Shown here piece after piece: positions 1 through 6,350 of a DNA stretch of 7,812 nt. The position numbers and the translations under genes are program-made. The stretch's first letter is position 1; every line of letters starts with the position of its first letter. The stretch comes from Frankiales bacterium (GTDB lineage: Bacteria; Actinomycetota; Actinomycetes; Mycobacteriales; SCTD01), in the NCBI GenBank assembly GCA_025464915.1, contig JAODNF010000329.1, forward strand, positions 1-7,812, read 5' to 3'. The notes beneath the pieces were generated by a model. It saw only the letters and a list, made by a program, of their open reading frames with translations, ran no database searches and had not been told where the DNA came from.

Positions 1-181
1 TCTTGTAGCCGATGTCGAGGAGGACCTCGTCACGGTCGACCTTCACGATCGTGCCCTCGACGATGTCGCCATCGTTGAAGTACTTGATCGTGGAGTCGAT
101 GGCAGCGAGGAAGTCCTCCTCGCTGCCGATGTCGTTGATCGCGACCTGGGGAGTGGTCGGCGTCTCGAGGGTGCTGGTCAA
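1..181 (-). CDS. rpsA: 30S ribosomal protein S1, N-terminal part (cut by window edge)
   Basis: Reading the minus strand from 181 down to 1 gives 60 uninterrupted codons, so the gene continues beyond the left edge. The segments NDIGSEEDFLAAID, YFNDGDIVEGTIVKVDRDE and LLDIGYK are typical of the start of actinobacterial ribosomal protein S1, running into the first S1 (OB-fold) RNA-binding repeat. S1 sits on the 30S subunit and helps mRNA binding during initiation. I chose the TTG at 181-179 as start. A GGAG (complement of 191-194) lies 9 nt upstream, and the protein MTSTLETPTTPQ... matches the usual short variable leader before the conserved block. No ATG upstream in this frame gives a better start. 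The gene is divergent from the methyltransferase at 336. Identity is secure; only the exact start is slightly uncertain. Confidence 0.95.
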   Translation of the reverse strand, partial: MTSTLETPTTPQVAINDIGSEEDFLAAIDSTIKYFNDGDIVEGTIVKVDRDEVLLDIGYK

Positions 182-198
182 AGGATTGGTCTCCGGCT

Positions 199-265
199 GC
201 GGACAGATGTCGTGCCCCACCCCCGTTGGGTGGAGTCATGAGTGAACGCAGCGGACAGGAATCGT
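199..265 (-). repeat. Spaced direct repeat in the rpsA leader
   Basis: GCGGACAG-N3-TCGT occurs at 199-213 and again at 251-265 in the same orientation, 52 bp apart. In the sense of rpsA it reads ACGA-N3-CTGTCCGC. Twelve of fifteen positions are identical. The two copies flank the hairpin at 217-233 and lie between the candidate promoter and the ribosome binding site. No function is known to me; a protein or RNA binding site is possible. Confidence 0.5.
217..233 (-). other. Small hairpin in the rpsA leader
   Basis: CCACCC at 217-222 and GGGTGG at 228-233 form a perfect 6-bp stem with a 5-nt loop. If rpsA is transcribed from near 318, the hairpin falls about 36 nt upstream of its start codon and 22 nt upstream of the GGAG box. 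It is too short and too far from the initiation site to be called a terminator or attenuator on this evidence. Confidence 0.4.
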
Positions 266-324
266 CGGGACCAGAGGGAATGAACCAACCAGACGCGGGC
301 GAACCCACCCGCAGCGCAGGCGTA

Positions 325-354
325 AGACTACTCGCATGGACGCTCAAGCCTCAA
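325..354 (-). promoter_or_regulatory. Candidate rpsA promoter
   Basis: On the minus strand, TTGAGG (complement of 349-354) and TAGTCT (complement of 325-330) are separated by 18 nt and resemble -35 and -10 boxes of a primary sigma factor (TTGACA / TANNNT). Transcription would begin near 318 and leave a leader of roughly 135 nt before the TTG start of rpsA. The -35 box would then lie inside the first codons of the divergent methyltransferase gene. This is a motif match only. Confidence 0.3.
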
Positions 355-1154
355 ACAGCGCTGATCGGGTCGCGCACCGTGAGGCCGACGCCCAGGAGAG
401 CGCCCGGGCCAACCGGCTCTGGTGGGACCTGAACGCCGACGACTACTACGCCGAGCACGGGGCGACCCTCGGCGACGTGGACCTGCTCTGGTGCCCGGAG
501 GGACTGCGGGAGGCCGACGCCCGGCTCCTCGGCGACGTGTCGCGGCTCCACGTCCTCGAGGTGGGCTGCGGCGCAGCGCAGGGCGGCCGCTGGCTGACCG
601 CCCAGGGCGCCCGGGTCACGGCCTTCGACGTCTCCTACGGCCAGCTGAAGAAGTCACGTGAGCTCGACCGCCGTACCGGCGTGGCTGTCACGGTCCTGCA
701 GGCGGACGCCCAGGCCCTCCCGTTCCGGGACGCCTCGTTCGACCTGGTCGTGAGCGCGTTCGGCGCCATCCCCTTCGTCAGCGACTCGGCCGGCACCATG
801 CGCGAGCTCGCCCGGGTGCTGCGCCCGGGCGGCCGGCTGGTGTTCTCGGCCACCCATCCGGTGCGGTGGGTCTTCCCCGACGACCCCGGCCCGGGCGGGC
901 TGACGGTGAGGCAGAGCTACTTCGACCGGACGCCGTACGTCGAGGAGAACAGCGCAGGGCAGGCCGTGTACGTCGAGCACCACCGCACCATCGGTGACCG
1001 CGTCCGCGACCTCCGGCAGGCCGGGTTCGTGCTGGACGACCTCGTCGAGCCGGAGTGGCCCCAGGGCCGGACCGAGGAGTGGGGCCAGTGGTCGCCGCTG
1101 CGCGGCGCGCTGCTCCCGGGTACGGCGATCTTCCTCGCGAGCAAGGGTGTGTAG
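336..1154 (+). CDS. Class I SAM-dependent methyltransferase
   Basis: A 272-aa protein with a Rossmann-type methyltransferase core. Motif I is VLEVGCGAAQGG at residues 73-84 (SAM binding). An acidic residue follows in FDVS (D98), which normally contacts the ribose. Motif II is QADAQALPF with D124, then FDLVVSAFG (135-143), and RVLRPGGRLVF at 160-170 forms the late strand. The N-terminal block (W29 to about residue 68, including HGATLG and CPEGLREADARLLG) resembles a group of actinobacterial methyltransferases. The substrate cannot be told; small molecules are the usual targets of this fold. No Shine-Dalgarno lies at normal distance from the ATG at 336, so translation may be leaderless or weak. 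The gene is divergent from rpsA and separated by 177 bp from the liv operon. The enzyme class is sure, the substrate unknown. Confidence 0.9.
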   Translation: MDAQASNSADRVAHREADAQESARANRLWWDLNADDYYAEHGATLGDVDLLWCPEGLREADARLLGDVSRLHVLEVGCGAAQGGRWLTAQGARVTAFDVSYGQLKKSRELDRRTGVAVTVLQADAQALPFRDASFDLVVSAFGAIPFVSDSAGTMRELARVLRPGGRLVFSATHPVRWVFPDDPGPGGLTVRQSYFDRTPYVEENSAGQAVYVEHHRTIGDRVRDLRQAGFVLDDLVEPEWPQGRTEEWGQWSPLRGALLPGTAIFLASKGV

Positions 1155-1176
1155 GGCAGTTGCCTGACGGTCGCAA

Positions 1177-1192
1177 CCACCGACTCGGGTGG
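1177..1192 (+). terminator. Possible weak terminator hairpin after the methyltransferase
   Basis: CCACC (1177-1181) pairs with GGTGG (1188-1192) around a 6-nt loop, 22 nt after the methyltransferase stop. A short T run (TTTT at 1205-1208) follows only after a gap. The stem is short, so this is a weak call. Apart from this hairpin and the promoter-like sites near 1251-1280, I see nothing in the 1155-1331 intergenic stretch. Confidence 0.22.
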
Positions 1193-1250
1193 ATCGAAAG
1201 AGCGTTTTGGGCGGTGGCGTAGTCACTTCGGGTGGTTCGGCGCTGTTTCG

Positions 1251-1280
1251 TTGACGTATGTGTGGTCCGCGTCACACGCT
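1251..1280 (+). promoter_or_regulatory. Candidate liv operon promoter with an inverted repeat
   Basis: TTGACG at 1251-1256 is a good -35 match; 18 nt later CACGCT (1275-1280) is a poor -10 box. Lying between and over them is GTGTG (1260-1264), 8 nt, then CACAC (1273-1277), a perfect 5+5 inverted repeat of operator shape. A factor bound there would cover the spacer and -10 region. A start near 1287 would give about 45 nt of leader to the GTG of the permease gene. All of this is inference from motifs. Confidence 0.3.
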
Positions 1281-1331
1281 CAGTCCCGAGCCAGGCGCAA
1301 CGTCGCGCCTGCTCCTCAAGGATGGGGACGC

Positions 1332-3221
1332 GTGGACACGCTGCTGGCCCTGACCGTCGCCGGTCTCGTGACCGGGTGCATCTATGCCCTGACGGCATCC
1401 GGCCTCGTCCTGACCTACACCACGTCGGGCATCTTCAACTTCGCCCACGGCGCGATCGGCATGATGGCGGCCTACCTGGACTGGCAGCTCATCGCCTGGG
1501 GCGTCCCGGTGCTCCCCGCCTTTCTGCTCACCGTCCTGGTGCTGTCGCCCCTGATGGGCCTGCTCGTCGAGCGGCTCCTGGTCCGTCGCCTCGGGAACGC
1601 CTCGCTCGAGGTCACGCTCACCGTCACCGTCGGGCTCCTGCTGCTGCTCATCGCGACCGCCCAGACCGTCTGGGACGCCCACACCGCCCGCCGCGTCCAG
1701 CCGTTCTTCTTCGGCAAGACCGTCACCGTCGGCGGGGTCGTGCTGAGTTACCACCAGCTGATCGTGATCGCGGCCGCCGTCGTCGTACCCCTCGCGCTCT
1801 GGGCGTTCCTGCGCTGGGCGCGCACCGGTGTCGCCATGCGCGCCGTCGTCGACGACCGGGAGCTCGCGGCCCTCACCGGCGCCTCGCCGAGCACCGTCGG
1901 GTTGCTCGGCTGGGCTCTTGGGTCCTCGCTCGCGGGCCTGGCGGGCGTGCTGCTGGTCAGTCAGGTCGAGCTGAACGCCATCACCCTGACGCTGCTCGTC
2001 ATCAACGGCTACGCCGCTGCCGTCATGGGTCGGCTGTCGAACCTGCCGCTCACCATCGCCGGCGGCCTGCTCCTCGGCGTGCTGCAGTCGCTCTCGATCC
2101 AGTACGTCTCGATCGGCTGGCTGAACCAGATCCAGACCAGCATCCCGATGATCTTCCTGTTCGTCGCGCTGCTCGTCGCCCCTCCGACCCGGCTGCGGGT
2201 CGGCCAGCTCGCCCCGCTCGTCGCTCCCCGCGTGCCGGGGGCCAAGAGGTCCCTGGTCGCCGGTGCGGGCTTCCTCGCGGTGGCCGGGATCGTCACCGCC
2301 GTCCTGCCCGCGGGTCGCGTCGACGCCTTCACCCACGGCACCGCCGTCGCGATCATCCTGCTCAGCCTGGTGCCGATGGTGGGCTACGGCTCGATGGTCT
2401 CGCTGTGCCAGCTGACCTTCGCCGGCATCGGGTGCGTGGCGATGGCCAAGGTCGGCGGCGGGCCGCTCGGCATGCTGGTCGCGATCCTCGCGCCAGCCGC
2501 TGTCGGGCTTCTCATCGCGCTTCCGACGATGCGCCTGCGTGGCCTCTACCTCTCGCTCGCGACGCTCGCCTTCGGCTATGCGATGGAGGACAACTTCTTC
2601 CAGAACCCGTCGGTCATGGGCGACTACCTGGGGCAGAAGGTCCCGCGGCCCTTCGGGATCGACAACCCGCGTGCGTACCTGTTCTTCACCGCCGCGACCT
2701 TCGCCGTCTGCGCCGTCGGGGTGCTCGCTCTCCGCCGCTCCACCTACGGTCGCCGCCTGGTCGCGCTCGGCGACTCTCCCGCGGGTTGCGCCACGATCGG
2801 CATGAGCATCCGCGCCACGAAGCTCGGCATCTTCGCCGGTTCAGCGGGTCTCGCCGGTCTTGGCGGCGCGCTGATGGGCGGCCAGGAGGGCGTCGTCGGC
2901 TACACCGACTTCCCCATCCTGCTCAGCCTGACGCTGCTGCTGATGGCCGTCGTGTGGGGCGTCCGCACGGTCTCCGGCGTCCTGCTCGCGGCGCTGCTCA
3001 TCGAGGTCGTGCCGATGCTCAACGGCCACCTCGGACGGATCGGCGACAGCGTGCTGCCGCTCCTCGTCGGGCTCGGTGCGGTCGGGCTCGGCAAGAACCA
3101 GAACGGCATCGTCGGGGCGGTCCTGCAGAAGCTCCCCCGCCGTACACCGACGCTGCCCCTCCCCCGGCAGCACTCCGAGATCGACCTGCGCGAGGAGGTG
3201 CTCACCAGTGCTCAGGGTTGA
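1332..3221 (+). CDS. Branched-chain amino acid ABC transporter, fused permease LivH-LivM
   Basis: A 629-aa integral membrane protein that joins the two permeases of a HAAT-type ABC importer. Residues 1 to about 285 are LivH-like: a first membrane segment with GLVLTYTTSGIFNFAHGA (24-41), then RTGVAMRAVVDDRELAALTG (164-183), the cytoplasmic loop that touches the ATPase, followed by AGLAGVLLV. A polar linker follows (about 285-308). Residues 309 to about 598 are LivM-like: MRLRGLYLSLATLAFGY (400-416), the coupling loop STYGRRLVALGDSPAGCATIG (470-490, here lacking the usual RESE-type sequence), then AGLGGALMG (508-516). A hydrophilic tail (about 600-629) follows. The GTG at 1332 is preferred: AAGGA lies 9 nt upstream and the first helix starts at once. 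A TTG at 1251 would add an Arg-rich, non-conserved 27-residue extension with no ribosome binding site. It overlaps the next gene by 14 nt. The fusion replaces the usual separate livH and livM. Confidence 0.92.
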   Translation: MDTLLALTVAGLVTGCIYALTASGLVLTYTTSGIFNFAHGAIGMMAAYLDWQLIAWGVPVLPAFLLTVLVLSPLMGLLVERLLVRRLGNASLEVTLTVTVGLLLLLIATAQTVWDAHTARRVQPFFFGKTVTVGGVVLSYHQLIVIAAAVVVPLALWAFLRWARTGVAMRAVVDDRELAALTGASPSTVGLLGWALGSSLAGLAGVLLVSQVELNAITLTLLVINGYAAAVMGRLSNLPLTIAGGLLLGVLQSLSIQYVSIGWLNQIQTSIPMIFLFVALLVAPPTRLRVGQLAPLVAPRVPGAKRSLVAGAGFLAVAGIVTAVLPAGRVDAFTHGTAVAIILLSLVPMVGYGSMVSLCQLTFAGIGCVAMAKVGGGPLGMLVAILAPAAVGLLIALPTMRLRGLYLSLATLAFGYAMEDNFFQNPSVMGDYLGQKVPRPFGIDNPRAYLFFTAATFAVCAVGVLALRRSTYGRRLVALGDSPAGCATIGMSIRATKLGIFAGSAGLAGLGGALMGGQEGVVGYTDFPILLSLTLLLMAVVWGVRTVSGVLLAALLIEVVPMLNGHLGRIGDSVLPLLVGLGAVGLGKNQNGIVGAVLQKLPRRTPTLPLPRQHSEIDLREEVLTSAQG

Positions 3222-3924
3222 GAACGCCGCGGTCCGCTTCGGCGGTGTCCAGGCCGTCAAGGACATGTCGCTCGAGTGCCCGCCGGGTCGGGTCACCGGC
3301 CTCATCGGCCCGAACGGCGCCGGCAAGACCACGCTGTTCAACATCGTCACCGGGCTGCAGAAGCCGGACTCCGGCCGGGTGCTCCTCGGCGACAAGGACA
3401 TCACGCGGATGCCGGCGCAGCGCCGCGCCAAGCACGGCCTGGCCCGCACCTTCCAGCGGCTCGAGGTGTTCGGGTCGCTGACCGTCCGCGACAACGTGCT
3501 GCTGGCCGCAGAGCTCACGGGACCGCTCCGCAAGGCGGGGGCCGTGGCCGACGCGCTGCTCTCCCGGGTCGGCCTGACCGCCTTCGCGCACGCGCAGGCA
3601 GGATCGCTCCCCACGGGATCCGCACGGCTGCTCGAGCTCGCCCGGGCACTCGCCACGAACCCGTCGGTGCTGCTGCTCGACGAGCCCGGCTCCGGGCTCT
3701 CGGAGCGGGAGACCCACGCCCTCGGCGACCTGCTCCTCTCCCTTGCTGCTGAAGGGATGTCGGTGCTCCTCGTCGAGCACGACGTGGAGCTCGTGATGCG
3801 CGTCTGCGAGCACGTCTACGTGCTGGACTTCGGCATGCTGCTCAGCGAGGGGACTCCGGCGGTCGTGCAGGCCGACACCCGCGTGCAGGAGGCCTACCTC
3901 GGCGCCGAGCTGGCGACGGCATGA
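3208..3924 (+). CDS. livG: Branched-chain amino acid ABC transporter ATP-binding protein LivG
   Basis: A 238-aa ATPase, slightly shorter than the usual 250-260 aa. Seen motifs: Walker A GPNGAGKTT (34-42), Q-loop glutamine in ARTFQRLEVF (Q83) followed by LTVRDNVLLA, a type typical of LivG; Walker B VLLLDEP (154-160) with catalytic E159; H-loop LVEHDVELVM (H191). The ABC signature is LPTGSARLLELARAL (134-148): only the glycine of LSGGQ is kept, as in a LivG subgroup with LPTG. The start is the GTG at 3208, with AGGAGG at 3193-3198 ending 9 nt upstream, inside the 3' end of the permease gene. The two genes overlap by 14 nt, which implies coupled translation. The protein should pair with LivF under the LivHM permease and hydrolyse ATP in the cytoplasm to drive uptake. 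Confidence 0.93.
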   Translation: MLRVENAAVRFGGVQAVKDMSLECPPGRVTGLIGPNGAGKTTLFNIVTGLQKPDSGRVLLGDKDITRMPAQRRAKHGLARTFQRLEVFGSLTVRDNVLLAAELTGPLRKAGAVADALLSRVGLTAFAHAQAGSLPTGSARLLELARALATNPSVLLLDEPGSGLSERETHALGDLLLSLAAEGMSVLLVEHDVELVMRVCEHVYVLDFGMLLSEGTPAVVQADTRVQEAYLGAELATA

Positions 3925-4649
3925 CGGTGCTGACGGCAGCCCTGGAGCTGCGCGGCGTCAACGCCGGGTACGGCAAGGTCGCCGTGCTGCACGACGTCGA
4001 CCTCGTCGTCCCCGAACGCGGCATCGTGGCACTGCTCGGCCCGAACGGCGCCGGCAAGTCGACGATGCTGCGGGTCGCCAGCGGACGCACCGAGCCCACG
4101 TCCGGCGCGGTCTACCTGCGGGGCACGGACGTGACGGGCCGCTCCCCCGAGCGGCTCGCTCGCACGGGGCTGTGCTCCGTCCCCGAGGGGCGCGCCGTCT
4201 TCCCGAACCTGTCGGTCGTCGACAACCTGCGGATGTGGACCTACCGCCCAGGCGTCAAGCGCAAGGACGTGGAAGAGCAGGCGTACGCCCGCTTCCCGCG
4301 GCTGAAGGAGCGCCGCAGGCAGCTCGCCGGCAAGCTGTCCGGCGGTGAGCAGCAGATGCTCGCGATGTCACGGGCCCTCACCGCCAACCCCGACGTCCTG
4401 CTGCTCGACGAGATCTCGATGGGCCTCGCGCCCGTCGTGACCGCCGAGCTGTTCGCCCTCGTCCGCCAGATCGCGGACGACGGCACCCCCGTGCTGCTCG
4501 TGGAGCAGTTCGCCAGGACTGCCCTGGAGGTGGCCGACACGGTCGCCGTGATGTCCCAGGGCCGGATCCGGGTCACCGGATCGCCGGACGAGGTGCGCGA
4601 CAGCGTCCTCGAGACCTACCTGCACGCCCACCCAGCACCACCTGTCTGA
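3921..4649 (+). CDS. livF: Branched-chain amino acid ABC transporter ATP-binding protein LivF
   Basis: A 242-aa ATPase of normal LivF length. Walker A is GPNGAGKST (40-48). The Q-loop region carries the LivF hallmark VPEGRAVFPNLSVVDNL (88-104), with the usual P-E-G-R instead of glutamine. The signature is a full LSGGEQQMLAMSRAL (139-153), Walker B is VLLLDE (159-164) with E164, then SMGLAP. The H-loop histidine is replaced by glutamine in LLVEQF (Q196), which is normal for LivF. The ATG overlaps the livG stop as ATGA (3921-3924), so translation is coupled; there is no strong ribosome binding site of its own. The canonical signature here beside a degenerate one in LivG suggests the two ATP sites are not equivalent. 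Confidence 0.95.
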   Translation: MTVLTAALELRGVNAGYGKVAVLHDVDLVVPERGIVALLGPNGAGKSTMLRVASGRTEPTSGAVYLRGTDVTGRSPERLARTGLCSVPEGRAVFPNLSVVDNLRMWTYRPGVKRKDVEEQAYARFPRLKERRRQLAGKLSGGEQQMLAMSRALTANPDVLLLDEISMGLAPVVTAELFALVRQIADDGTPVLLVEQFARTALEVADTVAVMSQGRIRVTGSPDEVRDSVLETYLHAHPAPPV

Positions 4650-4707
4650 ACTCAACGGTTTGGAGAAGCCACGCATGGCGAGGCATCGAAGCAAGGAGCA
4701 CCCGGTG

Positions 4708-5955
4708 ATGCAACGGAGCACAAGCGCACGGATCGCCCTGGGACTGACCGTCGTGGCGCTGGCCGCCACGGCCTGCAGCAGCTCGAGCAGTGGCAAGGCG
4801 GGAGGCACCACGGGGGGCGACCACGGCCTGACCGGAACCCCCGTCCTGCTCGGGAACGTCGTCGACCTGACCGGCCCCATCCCTGGCCTGTTCAAGGGCG
4901 CCCGGGAGGCGACGGAGGCCTACGTCGACAAGATCAACAGCAGCGGCGGTCTCAACGGTCACCCGGTCAAGCTCGTCGAGGGCGACAGCCAGACCACCTG
5001 CAACGGCGCCGCCGCTGCGTGGGGCAAGGTCATGCCCCAGGTCCAGGCGATGGTCGGCAGCATCTCGGGACTGGACAGCTGCATCGACAAGGTCCTCAAC
5101 GCCAACCCGAAGACGCCGGCCGTCTTCCAGCTCCTCAACCCCGTGCTCTCGGGCATCCCGAACACGTTCGCACCGTCGCCGCGTCCCCTGGGCCAGTCGG
5201 TCGGCGCCTACAAGTACATCTCCGCCGCGAACCCCGGCGCCATCCAGAAGATCGGCTACATCGCCAACAAGGTCACCGAGTTCTCCTACATCCAGGAGAT
5301 CGGCGGCCTCAAGGCCCTCGGCGGCAAGGTGCTGTACAGCCGCACGACGGACGTGACGAAGCAGACCGACTTCACCTCGGACATCATCCAGATGAAGGCC
5401 AAGGGCGTGGAGTGGCTGCCGCTCGACGGCCTGCCGGTCGACACGGTCAACCGCATCCTCAACAACGCCAAGCAGCAGAACTGGCACCCGAAGGTCATCA
5501 CGGCGGCCACGGCCTACGACGGCAACTTCTTCAAGATCGCCGACCCGGTCGCCGCCGAGGGCGTCTACATCCCGCTGCAGCAGGCGCTGTTCCTCGGTGA
5601 GGACCGCGCCTCCTCCGTCGGTGTCGACGAGTACCTCACCTGGCTCAAGAAGGCGCATCCGGACGCCGTCCCGGACATCTTCGGCGCCACCGCCTGGGCG
5701 TCGGCGGAGCTCTGGTTCGAGGCCTGGACCAAGGCCGGCGGCAGCAAGACCCCCGACGACGTCACCTTCGCCCTCGGCACCATCACGAAGTTCGACGCCA
5801 AGGGCATGTTCGCCGAGGCCTCCCCGACAGCCCGCACCCCAGCCACCTGCTGGGACGTCGCGCAGATCAAGTCGGGCAAGTACGTCCGCCTCGAGCCGGC
5901 CGACAAGGGCTACAGCTGCGCAGGCGCCGAGTTCGTCCCGCTCAAGCTCGGCTAG
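4708..5955 (+). CDS. Branched-chain amino acid ABC transporter substrate-binding lipoprotein
   Basis: A 415-aa type I periplasmic binding protein (LivJ/LivK-like, Peripla_BP_6 fold). Residues 1-23 are a lipoprotein signal: MQRSTSAR, a hydrophobic stretch, then LAATAC with C23 as lipid anchor, followed by a Ser/Gly-rich linker. The mature domain starts with VLLGNVVDLTGPIPGLFKGA and YVDKINSSGGLNGHPVKLV, typical of the family; GGLKALGGKV (199-208) opens the second half. C98/C125 and C381/C404 are placed to form two disulfides; C98-C125 corresponds in position to the conserved disulfide of E. coli LivJ. I chose the ATG at 4708 because AAGGAG (4693-4698) lies 9 nt upstream; the adjacent GTG at 4705 is nearly as good. 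Starts at 4660 or 4675 would put extra charged residues before the signal. It captures the substrate outside the cell and delivers it to LivHM. It is last in the operon, 58 nt after livF. The exact substrate is not readable. Confidence 0.93.
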   Translation: MQRSTSARIALGLTVVALAATACSSSSSGKAGGTTGGDHGLTGTPVLLGNVVDLTGPIPGLFKGAREATEAYVDKINSSGGLNGHPVKLVEGDSQTTCNGAAAAWGKVMPQVQAMVGSISGLDSCIDKVLNANPKTPAVFQLLNPVLSGIPNTFAPSPRPLGQSVGAYKYISAANPGAIQKIGYIANKVTEFSYIQEIGGLKALGGKVLYSRTTDVTKQTDFTSDIIQMKAKGVEWLPLDGLPVDTVNRILNNAKQQNWHPKVITAATAYDGNFFKIADPVAAEGVYIPLQQALFLGEDRASSVGVDEYLTWLKKAHPDAVPDIFGATAWASAELWFEAWTKAGGSKTPDDVTFALGTITKFDAKGMFAEASPTARTPATCWDVAQIKSGKYVRLEPADKGYSCAGAEFVPLKLG

Positions 5956-5968
5956 CGCCCCGCTCGTC

Positions 5969-6004
5969 CGACAGGGCCCTCACCTCCGGGTGGGGGCCCT
6001 GTCG
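5969..6004 (+). terminator. Strong terminator hairpin closing the liv operon
   Basis: 5969-5984 pairs with 5989-6004: sixteen pairs, of which the outer eleven (CGACAGGGCCC with GGGCCCTGTCG) are perfect and one inner pair (5980-5993) is G-T. The loop is TCCG closed by C-G, a UNCG-type tetraloop. It begins 13 nt after the stop of the binding-protein gene. No T tract follows, which is common in actinomycetes. It could also stop transcripts coming from the right on the minus strand. Confidence 0.85.
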
Positions 6005-6023
6005 CGCTCGCCGCACGCAGCCG

Positions 6024-6061
6024 TCACCGCCGGCGCACAAACCGGGGCATCCTGGCGGTGA
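6024..6061. repeat. Imperfect inverted repeat upstream of the small ORF
   Basis: TCACCGCCGG (6024-6033) and CTGGCGGTGA (6052-6061) are inverted copies with one G-T mismatch and an 18-nt spacer. The repeat lies between the liv terminator and the small ORF at 6117. It could be a DNA operator or an RNA stem; a shorter hairpin GGCCC/GGGCC follows at 6074-6087. No clear promoter boxes are visible beside it. Confidence 0.4.
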
Positions 6062-6116
6062 GGACCGTGATACGGCCCGGTCGGGCCATGGCCCCCACGA
6101 CCCGTTCGCCGCCACC

Positions 6117-6350
6117 ATGGACCACATGCTGCTGAACCTGCGCGACCGCCTGCGCAGCCGCGAGGGCGTGGAACGGCTCCACGACTACCTCGACCACATC
6201 GCGAACGAGGAGATCCAGGTCCCGCCCCGGCACGTGATCGACCTGCGGGACCCGCAAACGGCGCTGCGCTCCCGGGCGGCGCAGCCCTCCGAGGGCCAGG
6301 ACGAGTCACCTCGCGCGGCGCTCGATCAGCGCATTCCGCAGCCCCGGTGA
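6117..6350 (+). CDS. Hypothetical small protein (77 aa), possibly truncated
   Basis: I do not recognise this protein. Codons up to about residue 62 have the strong G/C third-position bias of the neighbouring liv genes, which argues for real coding. The N-terminal part is charged and looks helical (LRDRLRSREGVERLHDYLDHIANEEIQ), followed by VPPRHVIDLRDP. Residues from about 63 on (GAG TCA CCT ... ATT CCG) lose the bias and overlap the 3' end of the degenerate minus-strand block at 6306. The tail may therefore be read-through into foreign sequence rather than original. No ribosome binding site is clear before the ATG at 6117 or the in-frame ATG at 6126. It stands alone after the liv terminator. 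There is no signal peptide or membrane segment. Confidence 0.5.
   Translation: MDHMLLNLRDRLRSREGVERLHDYLDHIANEEIQVPPRHVIDLRDPQTALRSRAAQPSEGQDESPRAALDQRIPQPR

Noticed and set aside
226..432. A 68-codon plus-strand frame between rpsA and the methyltransferase.
   Set aside because: It overlaps the start of the methyltransferase in another frame, its GGAG is only 2 nt from the in-frame ATG at 238, and the tail is Arg/Pro/Thr-rich as expected of a shadow frame.
1272..2336. A long minus-strand frame opposite the permease.
   Set aside because: The Asp/Glu/Gly/Arg/Gln-rich repetitive composition and lack of any motif mark it as the antisense shadow of a membrane protein gene.
1232..3481. A 749-codon open frame on the plus strand covering the permease gene.
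   Set aside because: The product is dominated by Arg, Ala, Pro and His, the usual result of reading a GC-rich gene out of frame. The overlapping LivHM frame has clear family sequence.
4573..5658. A 361-codon minus-strand frame opposite the binding-protein gene.
   Set aside because: The Val/Asp/Leu/Arg-rich composition is antisense shadow; the plus strand carries a complete lipoprotein with signal peptide and ribosome binding site.
6024..6257. A 77-codon minus-strand frame opposite the small ORF.
   Set aside because: Third-position GC bias favours the plus-strand frame, and the minus-strand product (VVEVVVEPFHALAAAQAVAQ) looks like shadow of helical charged sequence.
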